Shown: piece after piece, positions 1-14,809 of the stretch | How positions within the stretch are numbered: position 1 is the first letter of the stretch | Layout of the letters: every line of letters starts with the position of its first letter | Assembly: GCA_009602735.1 (NCBI GenBank) | Contig: WELA01013572.1 | Coordinates: forward strand, 442,829 to 506,828 | Direction: 5' to 3' | Length of the DNA stretch: 64,000 bases | Source: Mesotaenium endlicherianum | Lineage: Eukaryota; Streptophyta; Zygnematophyceae; Zygnematales; Mesotaeniaceae | Translations under genes and position numbers: made by a program | Notes under the pieces: model-generated | What the model was told of the DNA's origin: nothing | The model's input: only the letters and a program-made list of their open reading frames with translations | Database searches by the model: none

Positions 1-593
1 GCGGGGGGGGGGGTGGGGGGGGCTTCTTGGCACAAATAGGTCGTGATGAGTGTACCACGCCTGTTTGCTGGCTCTTGAGTGTGCTCCTGCTCTAGCCCGA
101 AGAAACTCTGATGGAAGGGCACCGGCATTGCGTGGCTGCGATTGCACGCGTGCGGCGTGAACTCTGCTCCCTTTGTTGTTGAGACAGAGCTGCAGTAATG
201 TTCTTGACGGGTGACAAGCGGCAAGCAACAAGTAGCAATGCTTGGGGTCCAGAGCAACCGCACTGCTTGTTCCGTTTAAGGAGGAGGAGCTCGTTAGTAG
301 TACTACGAGCTGATCTTTGGTATGAGTATTCTCTAGAAGCATTCCACCACAAGAACCCCTTGGCAGCTTTCGTTAACTCCTCAAACGCACATTCTATCTT
401 CTATCCCCTCGTTTTGATTCTCTCTGCGGGAGCAAGCCTCCCCGGACCCTAAACAGGTTTGTGTTGGAGCCTCACACTGCGGGTCGGGATGCTTTGCTGC
501 TTGAAAAGAGGTTGTCGAGAAGGAAGGTGTTCCCAAAGGATGCCAAGCGACCTCTCACAGCATCTGAAATGAGGGCTTCGCTTCCGCTGGCAG
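1..593. other. upstream stretch, no gene supported
   Basis: G-rich at the extreme left edge, then mixed sequence. I see no exon here that continues the katanin-like protein upstream, so its N-terminal half (LisH and linker in known relatives) lies outside the window or is too diverged to see. Confidence 0.4.
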
Positions 594-4468
<3,875 letters not shown>

Positions 4469-5689
4469 AGGTGCGATGCGAAATGGTCATGGCACCCCTT
4501 TACAAAATAATGGGCTTGTACAACGTGTTTACAAGCTTCATTGAAGTCAGCCCTTGCTTCCGCTTCCAATCAAGAGCGGATTTTTTTGCAGTTTGGAGCA
4601 GCAGCTGATGGAAAGTGTTGCTCTACGTCTACCATTGAATATCAAGAAAGCAAATATCTTTGATGCATGAGATTTGCCATCCTCTGTATCTGTCTGCAGC
4701 CTCCGGGTTGCAGAGCTAATAACAGAAGCCGGTGCCTATAATTTCTGAAGTCGCTGTAGCTGGCAGCTTGCAGGCTGGTGGTTATACATTGCAGATGATT
4801 AAATTTGACCACATTTGCCTGCACATGAGCACCTTCTCAGTTCCAGTAGGTATCATTGAGGCACATTGCATATGTCACTTTGTTCTTGTTGAAAAGTGAT
4901 ACATGACCTTTGTGTCATGAGCTCCTTTGCCTATAAGCATGTTGTGATTTGACCATTGTCGCTGGATCAAGTTTAGAGTCTTTAAATTTCGTGCAAGAAC
5001 TTTGAGCAAGTTGCATATGAATGTATGGTGGTGTTCATTTTATGAATATGATAAGCATCTGCACGTCTTGAGACCTATTACCGTATCTCGATTCTTAAAA
5101 TCAAATGTGACCAGGTATTGGACCAAATGTTCACGTGCTCAAGGCCCCGAGTGAAAGTGATCCATACCGCGTGAAGGACAGCAAAGTTCAGGAACACATA
5201 ATTGCTTGAGCGGCGCATGCTTAAGGTACGTGCTAGCATTTGCCATGCTAATTGTACACTTGGAGGCAATTCATCCAAAGACTAGCAAAAGCTTGTCCAT
5301 GCTGGAGAACACGACCCAGAGAAGCCAATTCTACTTAGATTGTATATACTATAATCAAGTCCACTGGAGGAGGTCAATCACAAGCAACCCATGAGCAAGC
5401 CGTATCTTCATTGAGGAATCGACCGGGGTCTCTATCTCAATTTTACTCTTCGTACATGTTTTCACTTGCACTTTGCTGACGTAGGCAATAGCAATTGGAA
5501 GACATTCTACACCGAGCATCAACTTGAGACCAGTCCCAGGTTATTTATCTGATTAGTCCTTTTCTTTTCCCTATTACACCTATGTTCTTGCTCTATCCAA
5601 AACATCAAATGAAAGGAAAACTTCAGATGAGCATCAATAAAAGAAAATAACAAAAAAATGATATCTGCTCACCTTGTTGCCTGAATTGA
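4469..5689. other. 3' UTR and intergenic DNA
   Basis: AT-richer sequence after the katanin stop. It probably includes the 3' UTR; I see no further exon, repeat or RNA gene. Confidence 0.4.
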
Positions 5690-6236
5690 CATTCCCGACT
5701 CTCACTTACTCAATCCGCCAAGTTGATCCACTTTTTGACCGTGTCTGGAGCAGTTTTTGAGCATTCATGGGGGGGCCTGGAGAGGGCGTGAGTTGTTGAG
5801 CCTTCTTCGCTGGTGCTGAAGGCAAAAGGCAAGGCAAGGCAGGTGCTGATTTTCGACTTAGCGCCGTCGCATCTTTTTTGCAATGCCACATCTCCCTTCA
5901 TTTTGAAAATTGTACTTTGCAAAAGGCCTTGACGCTCTCTCCCTGTGCTCCCCCAGATACATCATACAGGTGCCGCTCCCGGAGCCGAAAGGCTCAAAGA
6001 GCCATGATCGAGGAGCTTCTACCGCTCCCCCCCCCTCCTCCTTCTCCCCTTCCTCCTCCTTGACTTCCTCCCCTTCTCTCTTAGAAGAAGAATCAGAAGG
6101 ACAAGGTCGGCAATGTCTTCTCTACGAGGACTTGGTGGCTGCGACCGCGGGGTTTCCAGTCTTCGACATCCAGCTTGTGTGCAAAGAAGCCACAATGAGG
6201 CCTTTGAGTACGCTCATGCACGCCCTCCACTCTGAA
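5690..6236 (+). pseudogene. decayed duplicate of katanin exon 6 and its upstream intron
   Basis: The stretch matches 3415-3966 almost throughout. It shares the intron text around the phrase CCAAGTTGATCCA, the CCAGATAC acceptor region and the exon sequence for VPLPEPE, the Pro-rich tract, DLVAATAGF and LVCKEA. The copy has a one-base insertion just after the LPEP codons, which shifts the frame, and it replaces SGSDIRL with a diverged PVFDIQL. It lies on the same strand, 1.7 kb downstream of the real last exon, and no copy of exon 7 follows. This looks like a local segmental duplication of one exon that never became functional. It could in principle be a cryptic alternative exon, but the shifted frame argues against that. 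Confidence 0.8.
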
Positions 6237-8149
6237 ACTGGTCCAAACCCAAACGTCAAAAAACGCCCCAGGACTCGATTCCAGGCCATCCTAGGCCGCC
6301 CTAGGCGTAGATGGACTTTTTCTACGCCAAGCCAAGAAAAGGTGAAGAAAATGGACTCCTCCACGGTAGGCAAAGGTGGCATGACGCCGCTTAATGGCAG
6401 GGAACTGTCTGGGAACAACTCTACACCTCTGAAGCGGAAAAAATTTCATTCCCTCTTGCAATATGTGCCACGAGTTCATTTAAGTCCCTAAAGGTGGTAG
6501 TATTGTAGTTTTTCCGCTTGTCACTTCTTTGTGAGTGGCTGGTTGATTGTGGGCGTACCAATGTATAACATTATATGGCGAAGAACGCTTGCCTCCCATT
6601 GGTTCATTCTTTCGTGATGCCTAAAACGTGAACAAACTTTCAAAAAGTCGTCGGCTTGTCACGCCGCGTTTACTTGTTGGTCGGCCAGACGACTTGGAAA
6701 CGCAACTTGACTCGAAGCTCGGCTCTTTGCGCTTGGTCGTTGTCCCAACGCGAAACGGACCAAATCGTAGGACTTTCATTGACCATCACCATGTTATTCC
6801 CATAGTTAAACTTCACGCCCTACCTTGTAAAATGGGGTCGTGGGGGCGCACCTTAAACTTTTTGCTTCTCCGTCCATGATGACGTGGAGGAGGAGGGCCG
6901 CCTTTTGGCCCCTTGGGACTTAACAACCCCCACGGGCTCAGCGCCCGAGGGCTTTAGAGCCCTGGCGAGCGTTAAGCCCGGGGGTTGCATAACCATGACG
7001 GGCTTAACGCCCGGGGAATTTAGAGCCCTGACGGGCTTAACACTCGGGGGCTTACAAGTTAAGCGCCTGTCGGGCTTGAGCTTTGTCAGGATTGTCATGA
7101 TTTATTAGGTCGAGGTTGTCGCACAAAATCAAGCTACACATATGTGAACTATCACCCTAGAAAGGCCAACTTTGACATGACTTTACGGATCCATATGTTG
7201 ACCTTTTCTAGCTTTCCAAATTGCTAAAGTGTAAAGCCCCGTGCCAGCTTTTGAAAGGCACCGGTTTTACGTCCTTTGGTCAAGTGTCGACCAAGATGTC
7301 CGCGATCTAGTCCGCGCCACCTATCGACCCCTAGCGGAATTTCACCAAAGGCCAACTTGTGATTCAATGTGCCTCGAAAGTCACATTGTTGGCTATTCGT
7401 GACCCCAACAACCCTTAGCTTTGTGTGCACAAAGTTGCGAGCTCCCTAGCCTACACATATATTGCTTAAACATAGTAAATGTGCATCATTGAGGCTGTAA
7501 CTTGGTGACTGCATCACCTATCCCTAAAGGAAGCTTCCTCAAGTCCCATATCTACTTTTGAGGCTTTATATAGGTAGCAATGGTGAAGGTAAGCTCCACC
7601 AATGAGAAGCATCTAGCATATTCTTTGCATCTAGTTTTGATTGGTTTGAGTTATGCTTAGCTTATAGGAGTGCTAGCACACACCTTGTACACATTTTTGG
7701 ACACATGAGAGCCTCCTAGTGCAATTGCATGCGTTGAACCTGCCGTCTTCCGCGCCAATTTTCCGGGGGTATATAGCAATTATGATGTCCCAAATGGGCC
7801 ATCTCTTGGAAGTCCATTATGGCAAGTTGTAAGTGACAGAGTTACCAATAAAGCTTACACTTTTATCTCTTGTGTTTTCAGGATCACTTAGTCTCCTCTT
7901 GTGAAGAGCAAGCCCTCCTAGCTTCCAATCACTTGAACTTCACCAGTGGTGAGCAAAGGCATAGCTTAAAACCCTTGCATGGGACTACTCTACAAAGATT
8001 ATGATGTGCTTCCAGTGATCATTTGGGCTATACTTAATTGTTTGTTATGTTTCCAATTTACAATCTTGAGGTGCTCACTCTGGATAGCGCACGCCTCTTA
8101 CTTCTAATAGATCTCTCTTTGCCTGCAAGCATTTAGAAATCTTCACCGC
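6237..8149. other. non-coding stretch
   Basis: No ORF here resembles a protein I know. The region contains the GC-rich tandem repeat listed separately and otherwise AT-rich sequence with no recognised element ends. Confidence 0.35.
6931..7078. repeat. GC-rich imperfect tandem repeat, period about 65 bp
   Basis: Two to two-and-a-half imperfect copies share the words GGGCTTAACGCCCGGG and TTTAGAGCCCTG. The words are partly self-complementary (GGGCTTAA...TTAAGCCC), so the array could form small hairpins. I see no function. Confidence 0.6.
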
Positions 8150-8503
8150 ATGCGTAGCTATAGTGGGCTATCCTATCAGCCTTACGAAGTGATTAGTGGA
8201 GAAGACTCAGATTTAGATCTCAGCACTATCACTGATCCACCTGAAGAAGAGCTCCTACTGCCTCTTCAGCCTACAACAGTCCTTAAGCTACCACCCCAAT
8301 GGACACATATCGATCAATTGTACTCCATGGCAGGTGACCAAGATACGAAGGTAGACAGGGCCACCCTCTTTTGCTTCAGCAGTAGGCCAGGATCTTGTGA
8401 TCTGGACGACACTATATCAGATTTCGAGGCTGATTTCAAGAACGCAAACATAAAGGATCCCGCGCTCACTAAGCGCCGAGTGTTTGGCACGCTTATGCGT
8501 TAG
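8150..8503 (+). CDS. hypothetical 117-residue ORF
   Basis: ATG-initiated ORF encoding an acidic, Asp/Glu/Ser-rich product with no domain I recognise. It has no signal peptide or membrane segment. It lies about 0.8 kb upstream of a gag-like retroelement remnant and could be the N-terminal part of the same decayed element or chance. A GC-rich hairpin begins 35 bases after the stop. Confidence 0.25.
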   Translation: MRSYSGLSYQPYEVISGEDSDLDLSTITDPPEEELLLPLQPTTVLKLPPQWTHIDQLYSMAGDQDTKVDRATLFCFSSRPGSCDLDDTISDFEADFKNANIKDPALTKRRVFGTLMR

Positions 8504-8537
8504 AGAGGGCGGGGGCCTTGCGGGAAGCCCTTCGAGC

Positions 8538-8634
8538 CCTTCGGGACCCCCCGACCCCTACGGGACCATCCCCTCCACCTCTTTCTCTAGATTGTGGGGG
8601 GGATGGTCCCGTCAGGGTCGGGGGGTCCCGAAGG
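8538..8634. repeat. 36-bp-arm inverted repeat (hairpin)
   Basis: Left arm 8538-8573 and right arm 8599-8634 are reverse complements with only two mismatched bases, separated by a 25-base spacer. The arms contain CCTTCGGG, CCTACGGG and GGGACCATCCCC. A smaller hairpin of similar style (GGCCCTCC...GGAGGGGCC) lies at 9148-9172. The arms would form a very stable stem in DNA or RNA. Confidence 0.85.
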
Positions 8635-8837
8635 TTTTACCTTTGCGGGTAATAAACAATAGATCTGCGGAGTACCTACCCTCAGCCCGGCAGGAGGGGT
8701 TGTCAATGGTTGCATTTGCAAATGTGAATGACTGATCTAACTTACACCCACTATTTTACAGAGCAAGTCACTTTTCTACCGCATAGCACAGCGCCCTTCA
8801 TCTAACAAGCTCACGCCATCACCTCTTTCCCAAGCAA

Positions 8838-9191
8838 ATGTATCTACACTCACAGCTTTCGTGTCTCCCTCATTATGGAACATTTCAAAGACCGCAAGAG
8901 GTCAAAAATATTATAGGACATCAGGGCATAAGAAAAACTAAAATATACAACAGGGATTTCATGTCTGAACAAGATCTACGTAAAGCCATGCAAGATGTAT
9001 ACAAACACAGAATAACCCAACTAATAATACCGTCTCTCTCCAAAAGGCTGTTCCTATTAAGCACAAGCAAGGACGTCCTTCTAAGTCTCCCGGAGGGTCC
9101 ACACCTTCCAGCTGTGGCAATTTTAACTCACTATTCTACTCCACAAGGCCCTCCGGGCTTCTCGGAGGGGCCCACAGCCAAATTTCTCTAG
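8838..9191 (+). CDS. hypothetical 117-residue ORF, doubtful
   Basis: Open frame with a charged middle (EVKNIIGHQGIRKTKIYNRD) and a Pro/Gly-rich tail produced by the GC-rich hairpin sequence. No family is recognised. It may be a fragment of the same decayed element as the gag-like stretch that follows. Confidence 0.15.
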   Translation: MYLHSQLSCLPHYGTFQRPQEVKNIIGHQGIRKTKIYNRDFMSEQDLRKAMQDVYKHRITQLIIPSLSKRLFLLSTSKDVLLSLPEGPHLPAVAILTHYSTPQGPPGFSEGPTAKFL

Positions 9192-9298
9192 CCAATTCCC
9201 CCCATCTATTTTTCCCCCTCCTTCACGAGGCCCACGACACCTACCGTGAGAAGTCACCTAAAATATTTGCACGTACAAAACCTGTGGGGGATCCTCCA

Positions 9299-10237
9299 AT
9301 GGACACCCTGCTAATTGACTCTGTTCAGGCCTTTGGGGACGTCCTCAGGCAAGAGTTCCAGTCCGCCACAGAGGAGAAGGTATAAAAGCTCCACCACTTC
9401 TACCGCGGCAACAACGAGACAATCCGCATGATATACCAACGTCTGACCCACCTACGCAGGGACGTGGGCATAGTCGCATATCGAGAGGCAGCGGAGATAT
9501 TCTTACGTGCCGCGTCTGAGGGAGAGAGCTATCGCCCCCCTCATCAATTCCACCGGCTCCAAGTACTCGCTCGAGGACGCTTCTCGCTCCGTCGAGAAGC
9601 AGAGCTTGGCTGCCGCACGGAGCAACATCAGCGATCGTGTGGACCTTGCGTCCACAGGCATGCGGCAGGAGGTCTCAGCGCTACCATCTTTGTCAGTACG
9701 ACCTGCTCCTATCCGTCAGCATCAACAGTAGCAGCAGCCACAGCGCTCTCAGCTGCCCCCGCAGACGCAGCAGCGTGGAGTTCCAAGGGGTCGTATCTTT
9801 ATAGCCGCCACGACGAGCGACCCCTGCTGGTCTTGCCGGAAGACAGGCCGCACGCACGTGACTACACTCTGGCACAAAATGGCAAGATTGGTGACAGCAC
9901 GTATTGTGACAAGGCCGGCCACCTGCAAAACGGATGCCTGCAGAAAAAGCGCGATGTCAAGAACGGGCGCGCTCGTTACGGTCCTACGCTTGCATTGGGC
10001 CAACGAGGCATGCGGAACCCTCGCACTGGCGGACATCCCGCAATGACAGCGGCCACTGCTACGACAAGGACTGTGATGACTCCTGGCAATGACTACATCT
10101 GCCACGGCGCCATCAGCGATGCGCTGGTGGCAGCCGAGGCGGAGAACACGCGTCTTTGCGCCCTCTTTGGTACCAACAACTACGATGATGTGGGGCGCTC
10201 TACGCCCACGCACTCCCAACCGACGTTGCGGCACTGA
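9299..10237 (+). mobile_element. gag-like LTR-retroelement fossil
   Basis: The translation after 9299 reads like a retroelement gag helical region (FGDVLRQEFQSATEEK, then KLHHFYRGNNETIRMIYQRL and AAEIFLRAAS). About 9.9 kb holds a degenerate zinc knuckle (YCDKAGHLQNGC) with the C-x4-H-x4-C half intact. No protease, reverse transcriptase or LTRs are visible nearby, so only a broken gag piece remains, with at least two breaks. The family cannot be set. It looks older than the chromoviruses further right. Confidence 0.45.
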
Positions 10238-10902
10238 CAGTTGGCGTCCAAGCGGCTCTTGTGCCTACGTCTGGCACCAACATTTGGCAGCCCCACCGCT
10301 TGTCACGTGATGCAGCAGCAATGTTGCCTTCACGCACTCATCTACACGACAACAGAGCATCCGTGATCGAAGCTGCAAGCGCTGATTATGACACACTTGC
10401 AGGCTCTGCGCGCCCCGTTGTGACACATGTCAGTAACGTGAGTGCGTGCTCCGTGAGGCTAACAGGTTGCGAGCCCTAGGCCGGCACAATCCCATCAACC
10501 AACGCAGCGCACAGGCCCATCAACAGATTGGAACAGGTGCTCACTGCTGGTTGCTGCTTGCAGCAGGTCCAGCAATTGTTGCCACGTGTTGTTGCTACAG
10601 CCGCGGTTGTGCCGACTTTAGCAGCGACAGGAGTGGACGCTCACGCACGTGCGTAGCAGCGGCTTGAAGTTTGCGACACGTGCTCGACAGTAACGGATCA
10701 TTATCGCGCCGGCAACAGCTGCGCATGGCAGCTGCCCACACGCGCTGCCACATGGCACGCGCATGCAACCCAGCCCAACCAGATGCAATCAAAGTTTGCC
10801 AAGAGAGAATGCAACATGACACTAGGAAACGTTGAGTGGCCCCATTGGTACCATGTGGGCCAAGGATTATTCTCTCTACCTGTACAGGGGAGGGATGCGA
10901 GG
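10238..10902. other. no feature seen
   Basis: Mixed-composition DNA with short ORFs on both strands, none resembling a known protein. It may belong to the decayed retroelement on its left. Confidence 0.3.
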
Positions 10903-11271
10903 TTACGCAAACCTGCAAGAATCACACAGGAAATAACGTTGAGTTGTGCAGAGGTGCTCACCTGTGGGGGTCCTCTCATCACGCTCCAGTGACTGCATCG
11001 CCCTCTTTTGCACCAGTGCCAGACGCTTATCTTCTGGCCTGTGCTCCATCTCAGGAGATGGACCTTTTGTTGTACCTCCAGTGCGACACACATTCTTTGG
11101 AGGCCGTCCCATTCTCTTCTTGGGTGCGAAGCTGGGGTCCCCCTCTTGTGACTGTGTCTTTAGGGGCCTCCCCCTCCTCTTCTTCACACCCCCTGCACCA
11201 TTGGGGCCAGCAGCCCCTCCCCCCTCTACATTGACTATGTCTGCATACATCACACGAGCACACAAGCACAT
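10903..11271 (-). CDS. AT-hook-containing ORF fragment
   Basis: The minus-strand ORF encodes two AT-hook cores about 20 residues apart, KKRRGRPLK and KKRMGRPPK, with basic flanks. AT-hooks bind the minor groove of AT-rich DNA and occur in chromatin proteins and in some transposon proteins. The residues before the first hook are Gly-rich; those after the second include ALVQKRAMQSLERDERTPTG. It lies 190 bases downstream, on the same strand, of a coiled-coil ORF, so the two could be exons of one gene. No clear splice sites or start were proved. Confidence 0.45.
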   Translation of the reverse strand: MCLCARVMYADIVNVEGGGAAGPNGAGGVKKRRGRPLKTQSQEGDPSFAPKKRMGRPPKNVCRTGGTTKGPSPEMEHRPEDKRLALVQKRAMQSLERDERTPTGEHLCTTQRYFLCDSCRFA

Positions 11272-11462
11272 AAAGAATCTTCATCATTGATACGCAAGAT
11301 GCAATTCAGTCTCCGACTCTTTGAGTACTCAACGTAGACGGACTTGAGCGAGTATAAAAGAACCTCACTTTCATGAATGTATTCCACAAGGCTATAAACT
11401 TCAAACCTATCTTTCCTAAAACTTTTAACATTTACAAGATGATCACGTTGAGCTTCTATTCT

Positions 11463-11984
11463 CTACTCTAAACTAATTGTGCCACCTTCCAGATACGGCA
11501 GAGATTGGTAAATTGTATCAGCATGCACACTATGTGAAACTAATTTACCTAGTCCCGTACCTTGCGTGACGACCCGAGCCCGGTCCTTGAACTTTTGGCA
11601 CTTGGTCACCAAGTCCCTTTCCTCCATGCTCCTCACAGAACGGCTAAAATCCATACTAAACCGTAATGCTTCATCTCTGATGTCACTCAGCTGTCGTCGG
11701 ATGAAAATCCCTAGTCGAGCCCTAAGTTTGCCATGGCGCTCCAACAGGCCTCCTTTCTCCTTCTCCACCTCGCCTGTTTTCTCTTCCAATTTTGCTCTCT
11801 CAAAGCACTGCTCTACTTCTAGATGCACGCTGTATCTTACATGCTCCTTCTGCGCGCGCTGTCTCTCCTCCGCCCCAAGACCCTCGTCACCACTCTTTCT
11901 GAGGCGATAATCTACCATACATTTCAGATGTGCGGCACTTAAACCCATTTTGCGAGAGAGAGTTGGTATGAACAACCGCCACAA
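11463..11984 (-). CDS. predicted coiled-coil ORF, unknown function
   Basis: The 173-codon minus-strand ORF is rich in Glu, Arg and Lys with a heptad-like middle (HLEVEQCFERAKLEEKTGEV followed by EKEKGGLLERHGKLRARLG). A later internal Met (MGLSAAHLKCM) is a reasonable start. I recognise no family. Its orientation and closeness to the AT-hook ORF suggest one transcription unit, possibly a chromatin or transposon-associated protein; this is inference. Confidence 0.3.
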   Translation of the reverse strand: MWRLFIPTLSRKMGLSAAHLKCMVDYRLRKSGDEGLGAEERQRAQKEHVRYSVHLEVEQCFERAKLEEKTGEVEKEKGGLLERHGKLRARLGIFIRRQLSDIRDEALRFSMDFSRSVRSMEERDLVTKCQKFKDRARVVTQGTGLGKLVSHSVHADTIYQSLPYLEGGTISLE

Positions 11985-14809
11985 TTTGAAATGGTAACAG
12001 TGGGAGAACTATATGTAAAGGCACGCAATTGCGCATCAACACCACACTGCCCACACTTATTACCGTAAGCACAAATGAGCAATTCCTCTTTCTCACAAAA
12101 GCTTTGTAAGCCAGGAATGATCCTCCTTTAAGACATTGTGTAAGAGAATGCGGAATAATAAGCTTGCATGGCGGAACACAGGTGATCCTCTAAATTGTGC
12201 TCAAGCTTTTCTTAGTCCGGAACTCATTGTCCACTGCCGAGATGGCAAAGGACGCCATCTCCCGCCTTGTCAAACATTGTTTTGCACGCAACAGCATGTG
12301 CATGGCTCAGCTGTGTTTGTTCGATAATGAACTCACATGCTAAGAAATATGCAGCTCATTGGATATATTCAGTCTAAAGAAAAGAAGGGGCGGCAAATGA
12401 AGAAACAGGATGTTGAGGAGCCTATGTTTCTATTTTCATGTGAAGGTCAATACCACGGCCATGCAAGAACTTTGGCTATTGTCGTCATACCATGTATCTT
12501 CGCAAAGGCTGTCCTTCATGTGAGCTTAGATCATCGTCATAGGCATAGGCGGCGCGAATTGTGCGCACTTACTCTTAGCATGTACGGCGTACGGGATCCC
12601 CCCTGACCGTCGGAAGCGTACGCAGTTCGACGTCAATAAACGACGTTCAACACTCCCAGTGACTACGTTTTCACTCGCCACCTTAGCAACGACACGCCAC
12701 CTATGACGTATGTCGTTGTGGAGGCGACCACAGTGTCGCAAATTAGATTAACGACGCAAAACTACCATAAAATTAAGAGACAATGCTTGATGTTGGAGTG
12801 AATCATGATATTGTGTCATAAGCTCAGAACAATGATGCTGACCACTCCAAAATTTGCGACTGCGGATCAAGAGTGGAAGACATGTAGCAACGTGTCAAGC
12901 GCAGACGGCCAAAAAACACAGCAATTGATGCACGAGTACCCTTTTGCTGAGGATCTGCGAGGAGCACCAGAGGATTTTTGGTTTCCATTGAAATGGAAAT
13001 CTTTCCAAGGCCTAAGAATTGCTCAAAATGACCAAAATCCAACCAAATGGGCCGATTCGGGCTCGGTTGGAAATCCAACTGGTCGAACCCCGGTTGGAAA
13101 CAATTTGCCCCATGTCCAATCTCAGGGTGTTGAGGGGGGGGGGGAGCACCACTCACCGGATGAGGAAGGCGGGTGAGGGCGCGAAGGAGCAGCACCAGGT
13201 GGCCGAAGGAGGCACGCCTCAACCACAAGCGGATTGATTACCTGCTGGACGGGCGCCATCACAACAGGGCACCCATGTGGTCAGCAGCCTTGTCGTGTTC
13301 CGTTGAGGATCAAGTCCTTAGAGCGCCCGCTGTCCATGTAGCCGGCGGAGTAAGGCTCAGATTGGAGGAGGTAGTAGCCAGCAGCTCCACGTGTTTCATA
13401 CCACACTCCTGCTTAGGCACTAACCTGGAGTGGGCTGGGCATAGAGCAACACCTGGAAAGCTATGGAGTCAATGAGGAGACAAGTGAACGTGAAGCAATG
13501 TTGTCAAACCAGCCTCGTTCTTCGTGCCTGCAGGGGGCATGAAAGTGTCGGCATGTTGAAGGTGTCAACCAATCAAGTTCGCATTGTAATGTTTTGAGGA
13601 CGCTAGATGCTGTAGTAAGAGTTGCAGGAGCTCCTCCCTCTAGCATAAGCCAGCCCAGTCCAGCATATGCAGATATAACACCAGACCAACGTTGGATGAA
13701 GTATGGCAAACATCCTGCTGTTTGAGCTCAAATTAGAGGTCGGGATGTAACGTTTCTGCTTTTCGAGAGGATCTTTCCTCGGTATTCAAGGAATATTTAA
13801 ATGAAGTGGAAAGAAAATCTGTATACTTGTGCAAATTGACAAATCCTCGAGAAAGCGAAAATGAAAACTAACGTAGAATGTGTGCTTGTGAGAGTTGCAC
13901 TCACAATGACTCTGCAGGTATTTATACCTGCACAACGTGAGGCACTAGAGTGCTTTAAGTCACCACCTAGGGCACTGGTTCATGTCAACGAAAAACAGGC
14001 GAAGGAGTACGACCCCTTTTGGCTGAATGCTCGAAACGCGCCGTTTGGCCGTTTGGAGACTTTTGGACGATTTCCGAAAAACCGTTTCGCGCCAAACGGC
14101 CGTTTTCGCGTTCTCGCAACTTTCCGAAAAGTCGCGACTGCTTGCGGGGTCGCGTTCAGATACTTTTCGTCATGAACCGGTAGTTATAACAACTACTTCG
14201 CCAATCAGTTAGGTGTGAACGTTTTAAACGACAGGTTGCGGGTTCGAATCTACTCGGATGCAAAGTCGCTCTGCATATTATGTGTCATTTGACTTTTACG
14301 ACTGTTTGTTCGTTATAACGACTGGTCGTAAATCCAAAATCTGTGACTATGCATTATCCGAAATAATGACAATCAAAGTAACTCAATCAAACAATGATTA
14401 ATTCAAGTTATCATCCCATAATTAATCAAAGTAACTTTATGAATTATTATGTCGTACTTTTGCGAAGTAGTCAAATTATGTTACGACGCTTTATGCAAAA
14501 GTATCTCGTTCGTTTCGCCAATCGGCCGGGAATTAATCGGCACACGCGTGTGGCAAATGATTCAATGTGATGCAATCATTTATCAAATAATGTATGATAT
14601 ATAGTATAACGTATTTTAGGTAATCAAGAAAACGTCCCAAATACGCCTAAAAAGCTCAGATCGTTACACGGGAAGTGTGTTGGATCACGACATTCATTGT
14701 GATGCTCATTGTGTCCTCGAAGGTACTCTGACAGCAATTAGATGCAAAAATTGCAGGCTGCCCGAATGTATATCATACAGCTCATTTAAGGTGCACGGCT
14801 GGAATGAGA
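11985..14809. other. non-coding stretch with possible SINE-like or MITE-like pieces
   Basis: No supported gene. 14030-14165 is dense in CGTTT/AAACG words, with a short inverted repeat (GGCCGTTTGG near 14047; its complement near 14092). 14241-14251 is a perfect pol III B-box-like GGTTCGAATCT, but no paired tRNA arms surround it. 14270-14640 is AT-rich. Confidence 0.35.

Noticed and set aside
6122-6418. Minus-strand ORF of 98 codons
   Set aside because: It overlaps the decayed katanin exon copy on the other strand and has no recognisable domain.
9376-9385. TATAAAAG as a promoter
   Set aside because: It falls inside the gag-like reading, and no gene start follows at a suitable distance.
14150-14260. 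Functional tRNA gene
   Set aside because: Only the B-box-like core is present; the T-stem and acceptor stem do not pair.
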